Origin: an uncultured Rikenellaceae bacterium
GTDB lineage: Bacteria > Bacteroidota > Bacteroidia > Bacteroidales > Rikenellaceae
Reading direction: 5' to 3'
Assembly (NCBI GenBank): GCA_947038405.1
Contig: CAMQVY010000015.1
Location: forward strand, 1-49,424
DNA: 49,424 nucleotides
In this document: positions 19,612 to 27,704 of the stretch, piece after piece
Layout of the letters: each line of letters starts with the position of its first letter
Position numbering within the stretch: position 1 is the first letter of the stretch
Made by a program: the position numbers and the translations under genes
Notes under the pieces: generated by a model
The model's database searches: none
What the model was told of the DNA's origin: nothing
The model's input: only the letters and a program-made list of their open reading frames with translations

Positions 19612-22600
19612 ATGAATTTCAAAAAAGATCTATTACTGCACTGCGGTACTGTACTATTAGGTTGTTGTTTGAGTATCGGTGTGTATGCGTCGCCTGCCAA
19701 ATCAGCTTGTAGTGAACAAGTCCTCTCTCTGAAGAAGAGGACAATTGAGGAGTTAAAAGAGAGTAAAGATCCTATCTTTATATCGGGCTTAATGACTCCA
19801 AATATGGATGCTGAAAAAGTTGATATTGATGTTTCTGGTATTAATGAGTTGATTTTATCTGCATGGGAGACTGTGGATGGCAATGGGGCAGACCATGCAG
19901 TTTGGGCGGATGGTATTTTAACTGCAACGGATGGAGCTAAAATCTATTTAGATGACTTAAATACAATAGACTCATATGTCGGTTATGCTACGGTGACTAA
20001 AAAAGCTGGACCTTCGGGTGAAAATTTAATTATTGGTAATAAACACTATAGGTATGGTCTTTTTGCCCATGCGCCAAGTCGATTAGTATATAATCTTGCG
20101 GGTAAGTATACTAAACTTACAGTAGATGTAGGAGTTAATAGTTCATCTTCTGTTGGTACAATCATATTTGCTGTTATGACTCCTAAAAGTCAGGAGATAT
20201 TGAAACGTGCATACGAAAAATGGAATGAGATTCCAATATTAGATAGATCTATTTACGGAGTCTTATCATTTGATCTGTTTACTCAGTGGGTTACTAGTGA
20301 AGGTACTATTTTTGAGCAAAAGTTGGCACAGAAAGCTGTTTCTAAGCTAAATGATAGGGATGGATTGATGGCGAAGATTGAGAATATTAGTAAGTTGTCG
20401 AGTGTGAAAAAGCAGATAGATGGTTATAACTCAATTATAGATCTTGTTAATAGAATCCAAAATGTTGATAGCCGTTTATATTGGGTTAATCCTGTGGCAA
20501 TAGAGTTGGCATTTGAAGATATGGCTAAAACAAAAGGCTACGATGTTGCTACGAATCGTAAATTATTAGATTTTATCAATACAAATTACGCTACCGTAAA
20601 AGAGGGTATCTCTAAAGGTAATTTAGAAATGCTTGAACTTGCAGAGAGAATAATCGAAGCAAAACACACTATTTTAATGGCTAATCCTTTATTGGATATG
20701 GATCAAATTTTAGTTGGACGTTATAAATTAGGTAGCGGAGCTAGAACTGCGATGGCACCCCAATTAGGTACACAGATTGAAAACTATAATAGTCAACCAT
20801 CTGCACCACGTACGGGGTTCGATGCAGAGATATCTATTCTATCTAATCTGCGTGATGATGTGAAGGTTACAACGATATATGAGCCCAAAAACTCGACCTC
20901 AATTGCAGATATTCACCTTCATTGGAGTGCGGATAAATTTCTTTTTACAATGTCTGAAGACTCTGAGAAATGGAATGTGTTTGAGATCGGTGTAGATGGA
21001 AAGGGACTAAATAAGGTTGTTGATGTTCCAGAGAAGGATCTTGATTTCTGTGATGGAGCGTACCTACCTGATGGACGTATTCTCACTACTTCGACAATTG
21101 GTTATCATGGAGTACCTTGTATTAGTGGGTTTGATGAGGTTTGTAACTTAGTACTTTATGATAGAGATAAAAAGGATTTGAGACGTTTAACATATGACCA
21201 AGATGGTAACTGGAATCCATTCATAATGAATAATGGTAGAGTTATGTATACACGTTGGGAGTATGCCGACCTTACGCACTATTTTTCTCGTATTGTAATG
21301 CAAATGAATCCTGATGGTACGGAGAATAAATCTCTATATGGAAGTAGCTCTTTTTGGCCTAATAGTACATATGATATGAAACCTCTTCCTAACTCTACGA
21401 GTAAGTTTGTCGCAATTATTACGGGTCATCATGGTATTGTTCGCTCTGGACGTTTGATGATTTTCGATCCTGCGAAGTCAAGAAAAGAGGAGGAAGGTGT
21501 CGTTCAAGAGCTTCCATTTAAAGACCGTAAAGTAATTCCGGAGATTAAGGATTATTTAGTGAATGGTGTGTGGCCTCAATTTACAAAGCCATTCCCATTA
21601 GATGATAAGTATTTCTTGGTCTCAGCAAAATTATCTCCCAATGGTTTATGGGGTACATATTTAGTAGATATATACGATAACTTAACTCTTATTTCTGAAG
21701 CTGAGGGTGAAGGATTTATCTATGCAATTCCTCTTGCAAAGCGTCCAGTTCCACCTGTAATTCCAGATAGAGTTAATCTTGAAGATAAGGAGTCTACAAT
21801 CTTTATTCAGGATATATATGAAGGCGAAGGGCTAAGAGGAGTGCCTAGAGGTGTTGTTAAGAAGTTGCGATTATACGCATTTGAGTATGGATACATTGAT
21901 TCACCTACGGATCACTATGCGCAAGGAATCCAAGCGGGTTGGGATGTAAAGAGGCTTTTGGGTACTGTTCCTGTTGAGGAGGATGGATCGGTTATATTTA
22001 AAGTTCCAGCTAATCTACCTATTTCGATTCAACCCCTTGATTCTCTTGGTCGTGCTGTTCAGTGGATGCGTAGTTGGATAACATCAATGCCAGGGGAGGT
22101 TGTCTCTTGCATTGGATGCCATGAGGATCAGAATAAGATACCTGCACCTAAACGTACGGTTGCATCGCAGATAAAACCACATAAAATTGAAGCTCCAGAG
22201 GGTGGTGTTCGCTCTATAACATTTGACCTTGAAGTTCAGCCAATTCTCGACAGGGCGTGTATTGCGTGTCATAACGAAGAGGCAACGATTAATTTTGCAA
22301 AAACAGAGATGGTTGCAGCTCCTATGGATCATTATGGATTTACACGATATTACACTAACAGTTATTTAGCATTTCATCCATACTTCTACCGTCAAGGACC
22401 TGAGGCTGATATGTATGTTTTAGAACCTTACGAATATCATGTGTCAAATAGTGAAATGATACGTATGTTGAAAAAAGGACATCACGGTGTTAAACTCACA
22501 GAGCAAGAGTGGCAATCATTAACTCGTTGGTTGGATATGAATACGCCATATTTGGGAACATATGATGAGTTGGCACAACGAGGTGGATTTAATCAATATG

Positions 22601-23625
22601 AGCGACGTATGGAATTAGCTGACAAATATAATAAAGGTGCTAGTGTTGATTGGCATAAAGAGCTTGCTGATTATGCAGACTATTTAGCATCTAAAGGTAA
22701 AATTGTGCCAGTCAAGCCAGAGGAGCTTCAGAAACCAAGATATAAGGAGCCTAAAGTAAAGGGATGGCCGATCAATGGCGAGGGGCATGAAATTGAACGT
22801 AAGGTTGTTGAAATAGCTCCAGGTATTGAGATGACATTTGTGAAAGTTCCTTCAGGTGAGTTTGTTATGGGAGACAACAGTGGTGAGAGTGACCATTCGC
22901 CTGCATTCAAAGCTAAAGTAGAGAGATCATTTTGGATTGCAGAGTCTGAGCTTACGAATGATCAATATCGAGCATTATTTCCTGAGCATGATAGTCGTTT
23001 TATAGGTCAATTTTGGAAAGATCATACGACTCCTGGTTATCCAGCAAATTTACCTACTCAACCTGTAATTCGAGTTACATGGAGAGATGCAATTGAGTAT
23101 TGTGAGGTGTTGAGTGAGAAGACAGGGCTTAATATATCAATACCAACTGAAATACAGTGGGAGTGGGCTGCAAAATGTGGTAACGATACTCCATTTTGGT
23201 ATGGAGATGTAGATACTGATTTTAGTAAGTATGATAATTTAGCGGATAAGACGTTATCTGATATGGCTGTTATAGGGGTAGATCCTAAACCTATGGGAGA
23301 GAATAATCCTTGGTTTAAATTCTATGATTACCTGCCAAAGGAGAAAGGGGTAAATGATAATAGTTTGTTACTTACTCACGTTAAGTCGTACCAACCAAAT
23401 CTGTGGGGAGTTTACGATATGAACGGAAATGTTGCCGAGTGGACACGAAGTGATTATTTACAGTACCCTCTAAATAGGAGAAGTAAAGCTATCATGCAAG
23501 AAAAAGTTGTGCGTGGAGGATCTTGGATTGATCGTCCTAAATATTCAACTTCTAATAGCCGTAAGAGTTTCTTACCATGGCAAACAGTTGTCAACGTAGG
23601 TATTCGTTTGATTATTGAGGAGTAG
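19612..23625 (+). CDS. Very large NPCBM / HzsA-like / CXXCH / SUMF1 fusion protein
   Basis: From the ATG at 19612 this is 1337 aa; an in-frame ATG at 19570 only adds 14 residues before the signal-like MNFKKDLLLHCGTVLLG. Residues about 50-185 resemble an NPCBM/NEW2 carbohydrate-binding domain (GLFAHAPSRLVYNLAGKY). About 430-830 form propeller-like repeats resembling the middle part of hydrazine synthase alpha subunit relatives (HWSADKFLFTM, GAYLPDGRILTTST). Two c-type heme motifs follow: C833IGCH837 and C883IACH887, the second after a QPILDRA stretch like planctomycete-type cytochromes. About 1064-1337 form a SUMF1/formylglycine-enzyme-like domain (SGEFVMGD, GNVAEWTRSD, VVRGGSW). The paired copper-binding Cys expected after RGGS are missing, so it should not mature sulfatases by the known route. 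The role is unknown; an extracytoplasmic redox or binding protein is plausible. It has its own terminator. Confidence 0.75.
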   Translation: MNFKKDLLLHCGTVLLGCCLSIGVYASPAKSACSEQVLSLKKRTIEELKESKDPIFISGLMTPNMDAEKVDIDVSGINELILSAWETVDGNGADHAVWADGILTATDGAKIYLDDLNTIDSYVGYATVTKKAGPSGENLIIGNKHYRYGLFAHAPSRLVYNLAGKYTKLTVDVGVNSSSSVGTIIFAVMTPKSQEILKRAYEKWNEIPILDRSIYGVLSFDLFTQWVTSEGTIFEQKLAQKAVSKLNDRDGLMAKIENISKLSSVKKQIDGYNSIIDLVNRIQNVDSRLYWVNPVAIELAFEDMAKTKGYDVATNRKLLDFINTNYATVKEGISKGNLEMLELAERIIEAKHTILMANPLLDMDQILVGRYKLGSGARTAMAPQLGTQIENYNSQPSAPRTGFDAEISILSNLRDDVKVTTIYEPKNSTSIADIHLHWSADKFLFTMSEDSEKWNVFEIGVDGKGLNKVVDVPEKDLDFCDGAYLPDGRILTTSTIGYHGVPCISGFDEVCNLVLYDRDKKDLRRLTYDQDGNWNPFIMNNGRVMYTRWEYADLTHYFSRIVMQMNPDGTENKSLYGSSSFWPNSTYDMKPLPNSTSKFVAIITGHHGIVRSGRLMIFDPAKSRKEEEGVVQELPFKDRKVIPEIKDYLVNGVWPQFTKPFPLDDKYFLVSAKLSPNGLWGTYLVDIYDNLTLISEAEGEGFIYAIPLAKRPVPPVIPDRVNLEDKESTIFIQDIYEGEGLRGVPRGVVKKLRLYAFEYGYIDSPTDHYAQGIQAGWDVKRLLGTVPVEEDGSVIFKVPANLPISIQPLDSLGRAVQWMRSWITSMPGEVVSCIGCHEDQNKIPAPKRTVASQIKPHKIEAPEGGVRSITFDLEVQPILDRACIACHNEEATINFAKTEMVAAPMDHYGFTRYYTNSYLAFHPYFYRQGPEADMYVLEPYEYHVSNSEMIRMLKKGHHGVKLTEQEWQSLTRWLDMNTPYLGTYDELAQRGGFNQYERRMELADKYNKGASVDWHKELADYADYLASKGKIVPVKPEELQKPRYKEPKVKGWPINGEGHEIERKVVEIAPGIEMTFVKVPSGEFVMGDNSGESDHSPAFKAKVERSFWIAESELTNDQYRALFPEHDSRFIGQFWKDHTTPGYPANLPTQPVIRVTWRDAIEYCEVLSEKTGLNISIPTEIQWEWAAKCGNDTPFWYGDVDTDFSKYDNLADKTLSDMAVIGVDPKPMGENNPWFKFYDYLPKEKGVNDNSLLLTHVKSYQPNLWGVYDMNGNVAEWTRSDYLQYPLNRRSKAIMQEKVVRGGSWIDRPKYSTSNSRKSFLPWQTVVNVGIRLIIEE

Positions 23626-23734
23626 ATTCGTTATTGTAAATAAAAAATTAGAGGCAAATTTATATTAGTAAATAGAAAGTTTTTTTATCTTTACGGATAT
23701 GATGATTTAATATTTGTTTCGGAGGTTTATGAAT

Positions 23735-23791
23735 GAGGGTTGTTTTGGATTGTAAAATATCTAAAACAACCCTCGTTTATACTATTTTTAG
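23735..23791 (+). terminator. Intrinsic terminator after the CXXCH fusion gene
   Basis: A perfect 12 bp stem (23735-23746 with 23763-23774, GAGGGTTGTTTT) is followed by GTTTATACTATTTTT, a somewhat interrupted T-tract. It separates this gene from the DUF3472 gene, which has its own promoter-like site. Confidence 0.75.
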
Positions 23792-23849
23792 TCTTAATCT
23801 TGATATAAAATTATTGGTTTATACTACTATATATATATGTAATTATACC

Positions 23850-23858
23850 TACATTTGT
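23850..23858 (+). promoter_or_regulatory. Candidate -7 element for the DUF3472 gene
   Basis: TACATTTGT fits TAnnTTTG and ends 37 bp before the ATG at 23896. No -33 TTTG lies at the usual distance. Confidence 0.5.
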
Positions 23859-23895
23859 ATTATGCTTAAATTAATGTAGATCAAAAAGACTAACT

Positions 23896-26800
23896 ATGAA
23901 GAAATTTTTATTACTTATTACAATTATTTTATATTCAATTCCAAGTCATGGGCTTTGGTACAAGGATCATGTAAAGAGAGGAGCCGATATATTTATGATA
24001 GATGTATTGTATCCTCATTGGGCGGAGTCATCTTATTATGCTTGTTGGAATATAGACTTATATCCGAATGGAGGATATTTCTATGGTGGTATTGCAGCTA
24101 GTATGCCTGAAAATGAGACTGAAGAGACGTATTGTCCAAATAGTGTTTGGACTTTTTGGGAGCATGCTGCTTACGAAAAGAGGCAAGCACGAAACGTATA
24201 TGTTCATCCGAGTGTATATGCAAGTCAGTATGGAGGCGAAGGGTCTTCAGGGGCTGCTCATGGAGAGTCGTTAGATTGGGTGAAGCCTAAAAGATGGTAC
24301 ACAATGACATTGCGTACATGGGGTGCAGATTCAGTCAAAAATGAATCTTTTGTCGGTTGGTGGATGAAAGATAAAACTAATAATGAGTGGATTCATTATG
24401 GAACTTTTCGTGTTCCTTATGCTGCAACTGGAATCTCTAGTAATTCTGGTTTCTTAGAAGATTTTGGACATGGAGGCAGAGGGCAAAGAGAGTTATGGCG
24501 TGGAGCTGGATTCTCTCGTAAAGAGGGGCGTTGGTTTCCGTCTGATACAATTGCTATAAATGTGCCTAAAGATAATGTTCGTGGTGATTATTGGATGATT
24601 AACCAAAAAGAGGGAGGAAAGGTGCTCTCCATGACACATACAAATAATTCTAAATATCCTAGAAATTTAGAGCCGGGTAAATTACACTATTTAAAAATTG
24701 AGCAGGAGCAAGTACCTACTTTAGATAAACTAATATTTGAGAGTAGTGCAAGATTAGTCGGAGATCAACTAATTGTCGATTGGGAGTTAGATAAACACTC
24801 TTCACCCCAGCTAGGGTATTGTGTTGAAGTGTTTGATAATGCAAAATTTTTAGGTGAGCCAATTGCTGTAACTAAGAGGGAGATTCCGCAGGTTAGAACT
24901 TCAGTTATATCTTTGCCTAAAGATAAAAACTATTATGTACGTTTGACATTGCATGATATTTTTGATCAAAATAAATCTATACTTATTTCAACTATTACTA
25001 AAGGAGAGTTAATCGAAGCAGTTGATAATGTAACTAATTTTGGTGAGGGATTATTGTATAATTTCTATGAGAAAAGTGCTGATTGGAAATCCTTAAATGA
25101 ATTAGAATCAATTAAACCTATTCGTAGCGGAATTTCAACGGGGTTTGATATAACTGTCAGAGGAGAGCGAAGTGACAAATTTGGAATTGAGTTTGATGGT
25201 TTTCTAAATGTCCCAGAAACAGCGGCATATACATTTGTATTTAAATCATGTGATGGAGGGCAACTCTCATTAGGTAATAAAGTTGTCATCGATAATGATG
25301 GCTTGCATAGTGGAACTGACCGTAGAGTAAGTATATTCTTAGAGAGAGGAAAGATTCCTATGAAGGTTGCTTATTTTAAGAATAAGGCAAGCAAAAGTAG
25401 TATGCTCCTGCATTTAGAGTGGGAATCTGCTAAATTTGCACTACAACCAATAGCAAATAGTGATTTGTTTTATGAAGAGGTTGGGGAGACACCTGTTGCT
25501 TCAGTAAAGATACTGGATAAAGAAGGTGGAAAATATTTACAAACATCATTAAGTAGATCAAAAATTAATAGCGTAGTATACTATAATGGAACAAAAGAGC
25601 TTGGAATGGTTGAAAAAGCCCCTTTTGAGTTGAAAATATTGCCTTTTGGCGGAGAGAATCTGTTTTGGTGTAGAGTTACATATGATAATAATAGAACTAT
25701 TGATACCGAAAAACTACCATTATCCGCTACGAATACTTATGCGGAAAATTGGGTTTATAATAATTTAGGCGAGAAAAATTTATCGCATAGAATGACCTAT
25801 AATGATGGGCAATTTAATTTATCAGGAGAGGGAGAGTATCATATATATCGCACGGTGAGAGGTGATTTCGAATTGACCGGTAGAGTTGTTGATGTTATCC
25901 GAGATGAACAGATGGGGAAACATTGGATTGGATTGATGGCAAAGCAAAGACTTGGACCAACAAATAATAGTGACTTTGGTATTTATCACACTTCATCAAG
26001 TGGTTTGCGCTCAACAGCAAACTATGATGACTTAGCAACAACTAATATTAGTTTCTTTTCAATGGATAATTCGCATGATTGGTTGAAGATTGTTCGTAGG
26101 GGAATGAAGTTTACTACATATTCATCTGCCGATGGTAAAGTTTGGAAAGCTGGATTGCAACGAGAAGTTAAATTAGACAAAGATCTATATGTCGGAGTGA
26201 CTTATCTTTCCACTCCAAAGGCTTCTCATAAGGTATTTTCTGGCTCTATTGCAGACGTAGAGTTGCGCTTAATAGATGAAAATGAAGAGTTTAAAGTGAA
26301 TCAAATTCAACCTCAAAAAGAGAGCGTAGACTTAGATGTACTGGGATATACAATGTTGGATACAACATCAACTATTGTTGCTGTTCGTTATCCGAAAGGG
26401 CTTGATTTACTATTAAATAATGGAGATGGTGAGTACAAAAAAAAGAGAGTAAAGTTACCTAGAGGGGTAACTGCTGTTCGTTCTATCGTCAAAACAGGAG
26501 ATAATTTATTGATGGCAGCTTCGGGTGCAAAGAGAAGTGGTATATATTTGTCTGAAGATATTAGTAAAAGATGGGAACTAGTAAAGGGTGATTTTCCTAT
26601 TGCATTTTGTGATTATATTTGTGGAGATATTCTTGCTGTGAATCCTAGTGATAATAATGAAATTATGGCTGGAAGTGAAAAAAATGGACTTTATATCTCA
26701 AAAGATGGCGGTCGTACATGGACGTTAGAAGGATTGGATGGTGTAAGTATTTCGGAGGTAACTTATAATCCTAATTTTGCTAAGAGGAGAGTGATTCTAG

Positions 26801-27288
26801 CTTATAATAATGAAGATGACAAAGGTGAAATATGGTCAAGTAATGAAAGTAAAAAATGGAAAATGGAGACTGCTGTTCCTAATGTGAAATTTACAGGTGT
26901 AAAGTATGCTGGACAGTTAAATGTGCTGTATATATCATCTACGAAAGGACTATATACGACTTATAATAATGGTGCGGAACTAAATCATTTGGTAACTGAA
27001 GTGCCTGCGAATAAATCATATTTCGCAGCTGGAGCGACAAGAGCAAAGTATAGTTATTTTGTTTCAGATCGCCACTATATAGCTCCTAGTGATGGATCAG
27101 CAATGTATCGTAGTGATAGGTATCAATGTCATTGGGAGACAATGAGTGATAACTTAGATTTTGGAAGTATTTATGCTATAAAAGCAAGGCTCTCTGATAA
27201 TGAATACGTTGCTGTATATGCACGTAAAGGTATTTTTGAGAGTTTTGATGGAGGTATTAATTGGCAGCAGGTCTTTAATTTAAAGTAA
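23896..27288 (+). CDS. Secreted DUF3472-PA14-concanavalin-BNR multidomain protein
   Basis: This 1130 aa protein has a signal peptide (about 1-19). Residues about 35-250 match DUF3472 (SYYACWNIDLYPNGGYFYGG, RWYTMTLRTWG, FVGWWMKD), a family found in glycan loci without a settled function. A PA14-like module (about 385-525; GFLNVPETAAYTFVFKSCDGG) often binds sugars. About 620-800 resemble a DUF1349/laminin-G-type beta-sandwich (HWIGLMAKQRLG, GVTYLST). The C-terminal third resembles a sialidase-type propeller with Asp-box motifs SKDGGRTW (about 932) and SFDGGINW near the end. The Asp boxes are structural, and no sialidase arginine triad was identified, so sialidase activity is not claimed. A weak terminator follows. 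Confidence 0.75.
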   Translation: MKKFLLLITIILYSIPSHGLWYKDHVKRGADIFMIDVLYPHWAESSYYACWNIDLYPNGGYFYGGIAASMPENETEETYCPNSVWTFWEHAAYEKRQARNVYVHPSVYASQYGGEGSSGAAHGESLDWVKPKRWYTMTLRTWGADSVKNESFVGWWMKDKTNNEWIHYGTFRVPYAATGISSNSGFLEDFGHGGRGQRELWRGAGFSRKEGRWFPSDTIAINVPKDNVRGDYWMINQKEGGKVLSMTHTNNSKYPRNLEPGKLHYLKIEQEQVPTLDKLIFESSARLVGDQLIVDWELDKHSSPQLGYCVEVFDNAKFLGEPIAVTKREIPQVRTSVISLPKDKNYYVRLTLHDIFDQNKSILISTITKGELIEAVDNVTNFGEGLLYNFYEKSADWKSLNELESIKPIRSGISTGFDITVRGERSDKFGIEFDGFLNVPETAAYTFVFKSCDGGQLSLGNKVVIDNDGLHSGTDRRVSIFLERGKIPMKVAYFKNKASKSSMLLHLEWESAKFALQPIANSDLFYEEVGETPVASVKILDKEGGKYLQTSLSRSKINSVVYYNGTKELGMVEKAPFELKILPFGGENLFWCRVTYDNNRTIDTEKLPLSATNTYAENWVYNNLGEKNLSHRMTYNDGQFNLSGEGEYHIYRTVRGDFELTGRVVDVIRDEQMGKHWIGLMAKQRLGPTNNSDFGIYHTSSSGLRSTANYDDLATTNISFFSMDNSHDWLKIVRRGMKFTTYSSADGKVWKAGLQREVKLDKDLYVGVTYLSTPKASHKVFSGSIADVELRLIDENEEFKVNQIQPQKESVDLDVLGYTMLDTTSTIVAVRYPKGLDLLLNNGDGEYKKKRVKLPRGVTAVRSIVKTGDNLLMAASGAKRSGIYLSEDISKRWELVKGDFPIAFCDYICGDILAVNPSDNNEIMAGSEKNGLYISKDGGRTWTLEGLDGVSISEVTYNPNFAKRRVILAYNNEDDKGEIWSSNESKKWKMETAVPNVKFTGVKYAGQLNVLYISSTKGLYTTYNNGAELNHLVTEVPANKSYFAAGATRAKYSYFVSDRHYIAPSDGSAMYRSDRYQCHWETMSDNLDFGSIYAIKARLSDNEYVAVYARKGIFESFDGGINWQQVFNLK

Positions 27289-27309
27289 CTTAATATATCG
27301 TAATATTAT

Positions 27310-27350
27310 AAGCCGCATAAGAACTTAAATTAATAGTTTTTATGCGGCTT
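27310..27350 (+). terminator. Hairpin terminator after the DUF3472 gene
   Basis: An 11 bp stem (27310-27320 with 27340-27350, AAGCCGCATAA) encloses a 19 nt loop. The following T-tract is short (CTTTAG), so strength may be modest. Confidence 0.6.
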
Positions 27351-27550
27351 TAGTAATTTGCATACATTACAACGAAATCCCTCGCCTTGTATAATACTGC
27401 CACTGCACCTAAATTAGTAGCTTAAACATGCACGTAATAGATGTAAATACAGTTATAATATGCATTTTGAATAGTGCTTATCAGGAGTCGGTGTAAATTA
27501 CATCTAATCTAGCTGTATAATTATAATTTTGAGGAAGGTGTTGACCCATA

Positions 27551-27591
27551 TTAAAAATGCGACGCTCATCACAGTAGTGACAAGCGTCGCA
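27551..27591 (-). terminator. Terminator of the lipoprotein operon
   Basis: The 9 bp GC-rich stem 27558-27566 pairs with 27583-27591. Read on the minus strand it is followed by ATTTTTAA (27550-27557). It ends the two-gene minus-strand operon about 110 bp after its last stop. Confidence 0.82.
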
Positions 27592-27704
27592 AAGGGTATA
27601 AATTGGTTAAAATATTATATACTTTAAGAACTATTATAGATCTATATTTAGTTGGATCGCTCCATTTAAAATATTAGTATATCTACTTTAACCATAGTAA
27701 TATA

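Larger units (their letters stand above)
27289..27704. other. Convergent intergenic region with two terminators
   Basis: This is 416 bp between convergent genes. It holds hairpins at 27310-27350 and 27558-27591. The middle part (about 27360-27550) shows no credible ORF, tRNA or repeat. Confidence 0.6.

Noticed and set aside
22801-23625. Sulfatase-maturing formylglycine enzyme
   Set aside because: The active-site cysteines are absent and there is no sulfatase gene in the window.
26640-27288. Sialidase
   Set aside because: Asp-box motifs are present, but the arginine triad and catalytic Tyr/Glu/Asp set were not found.
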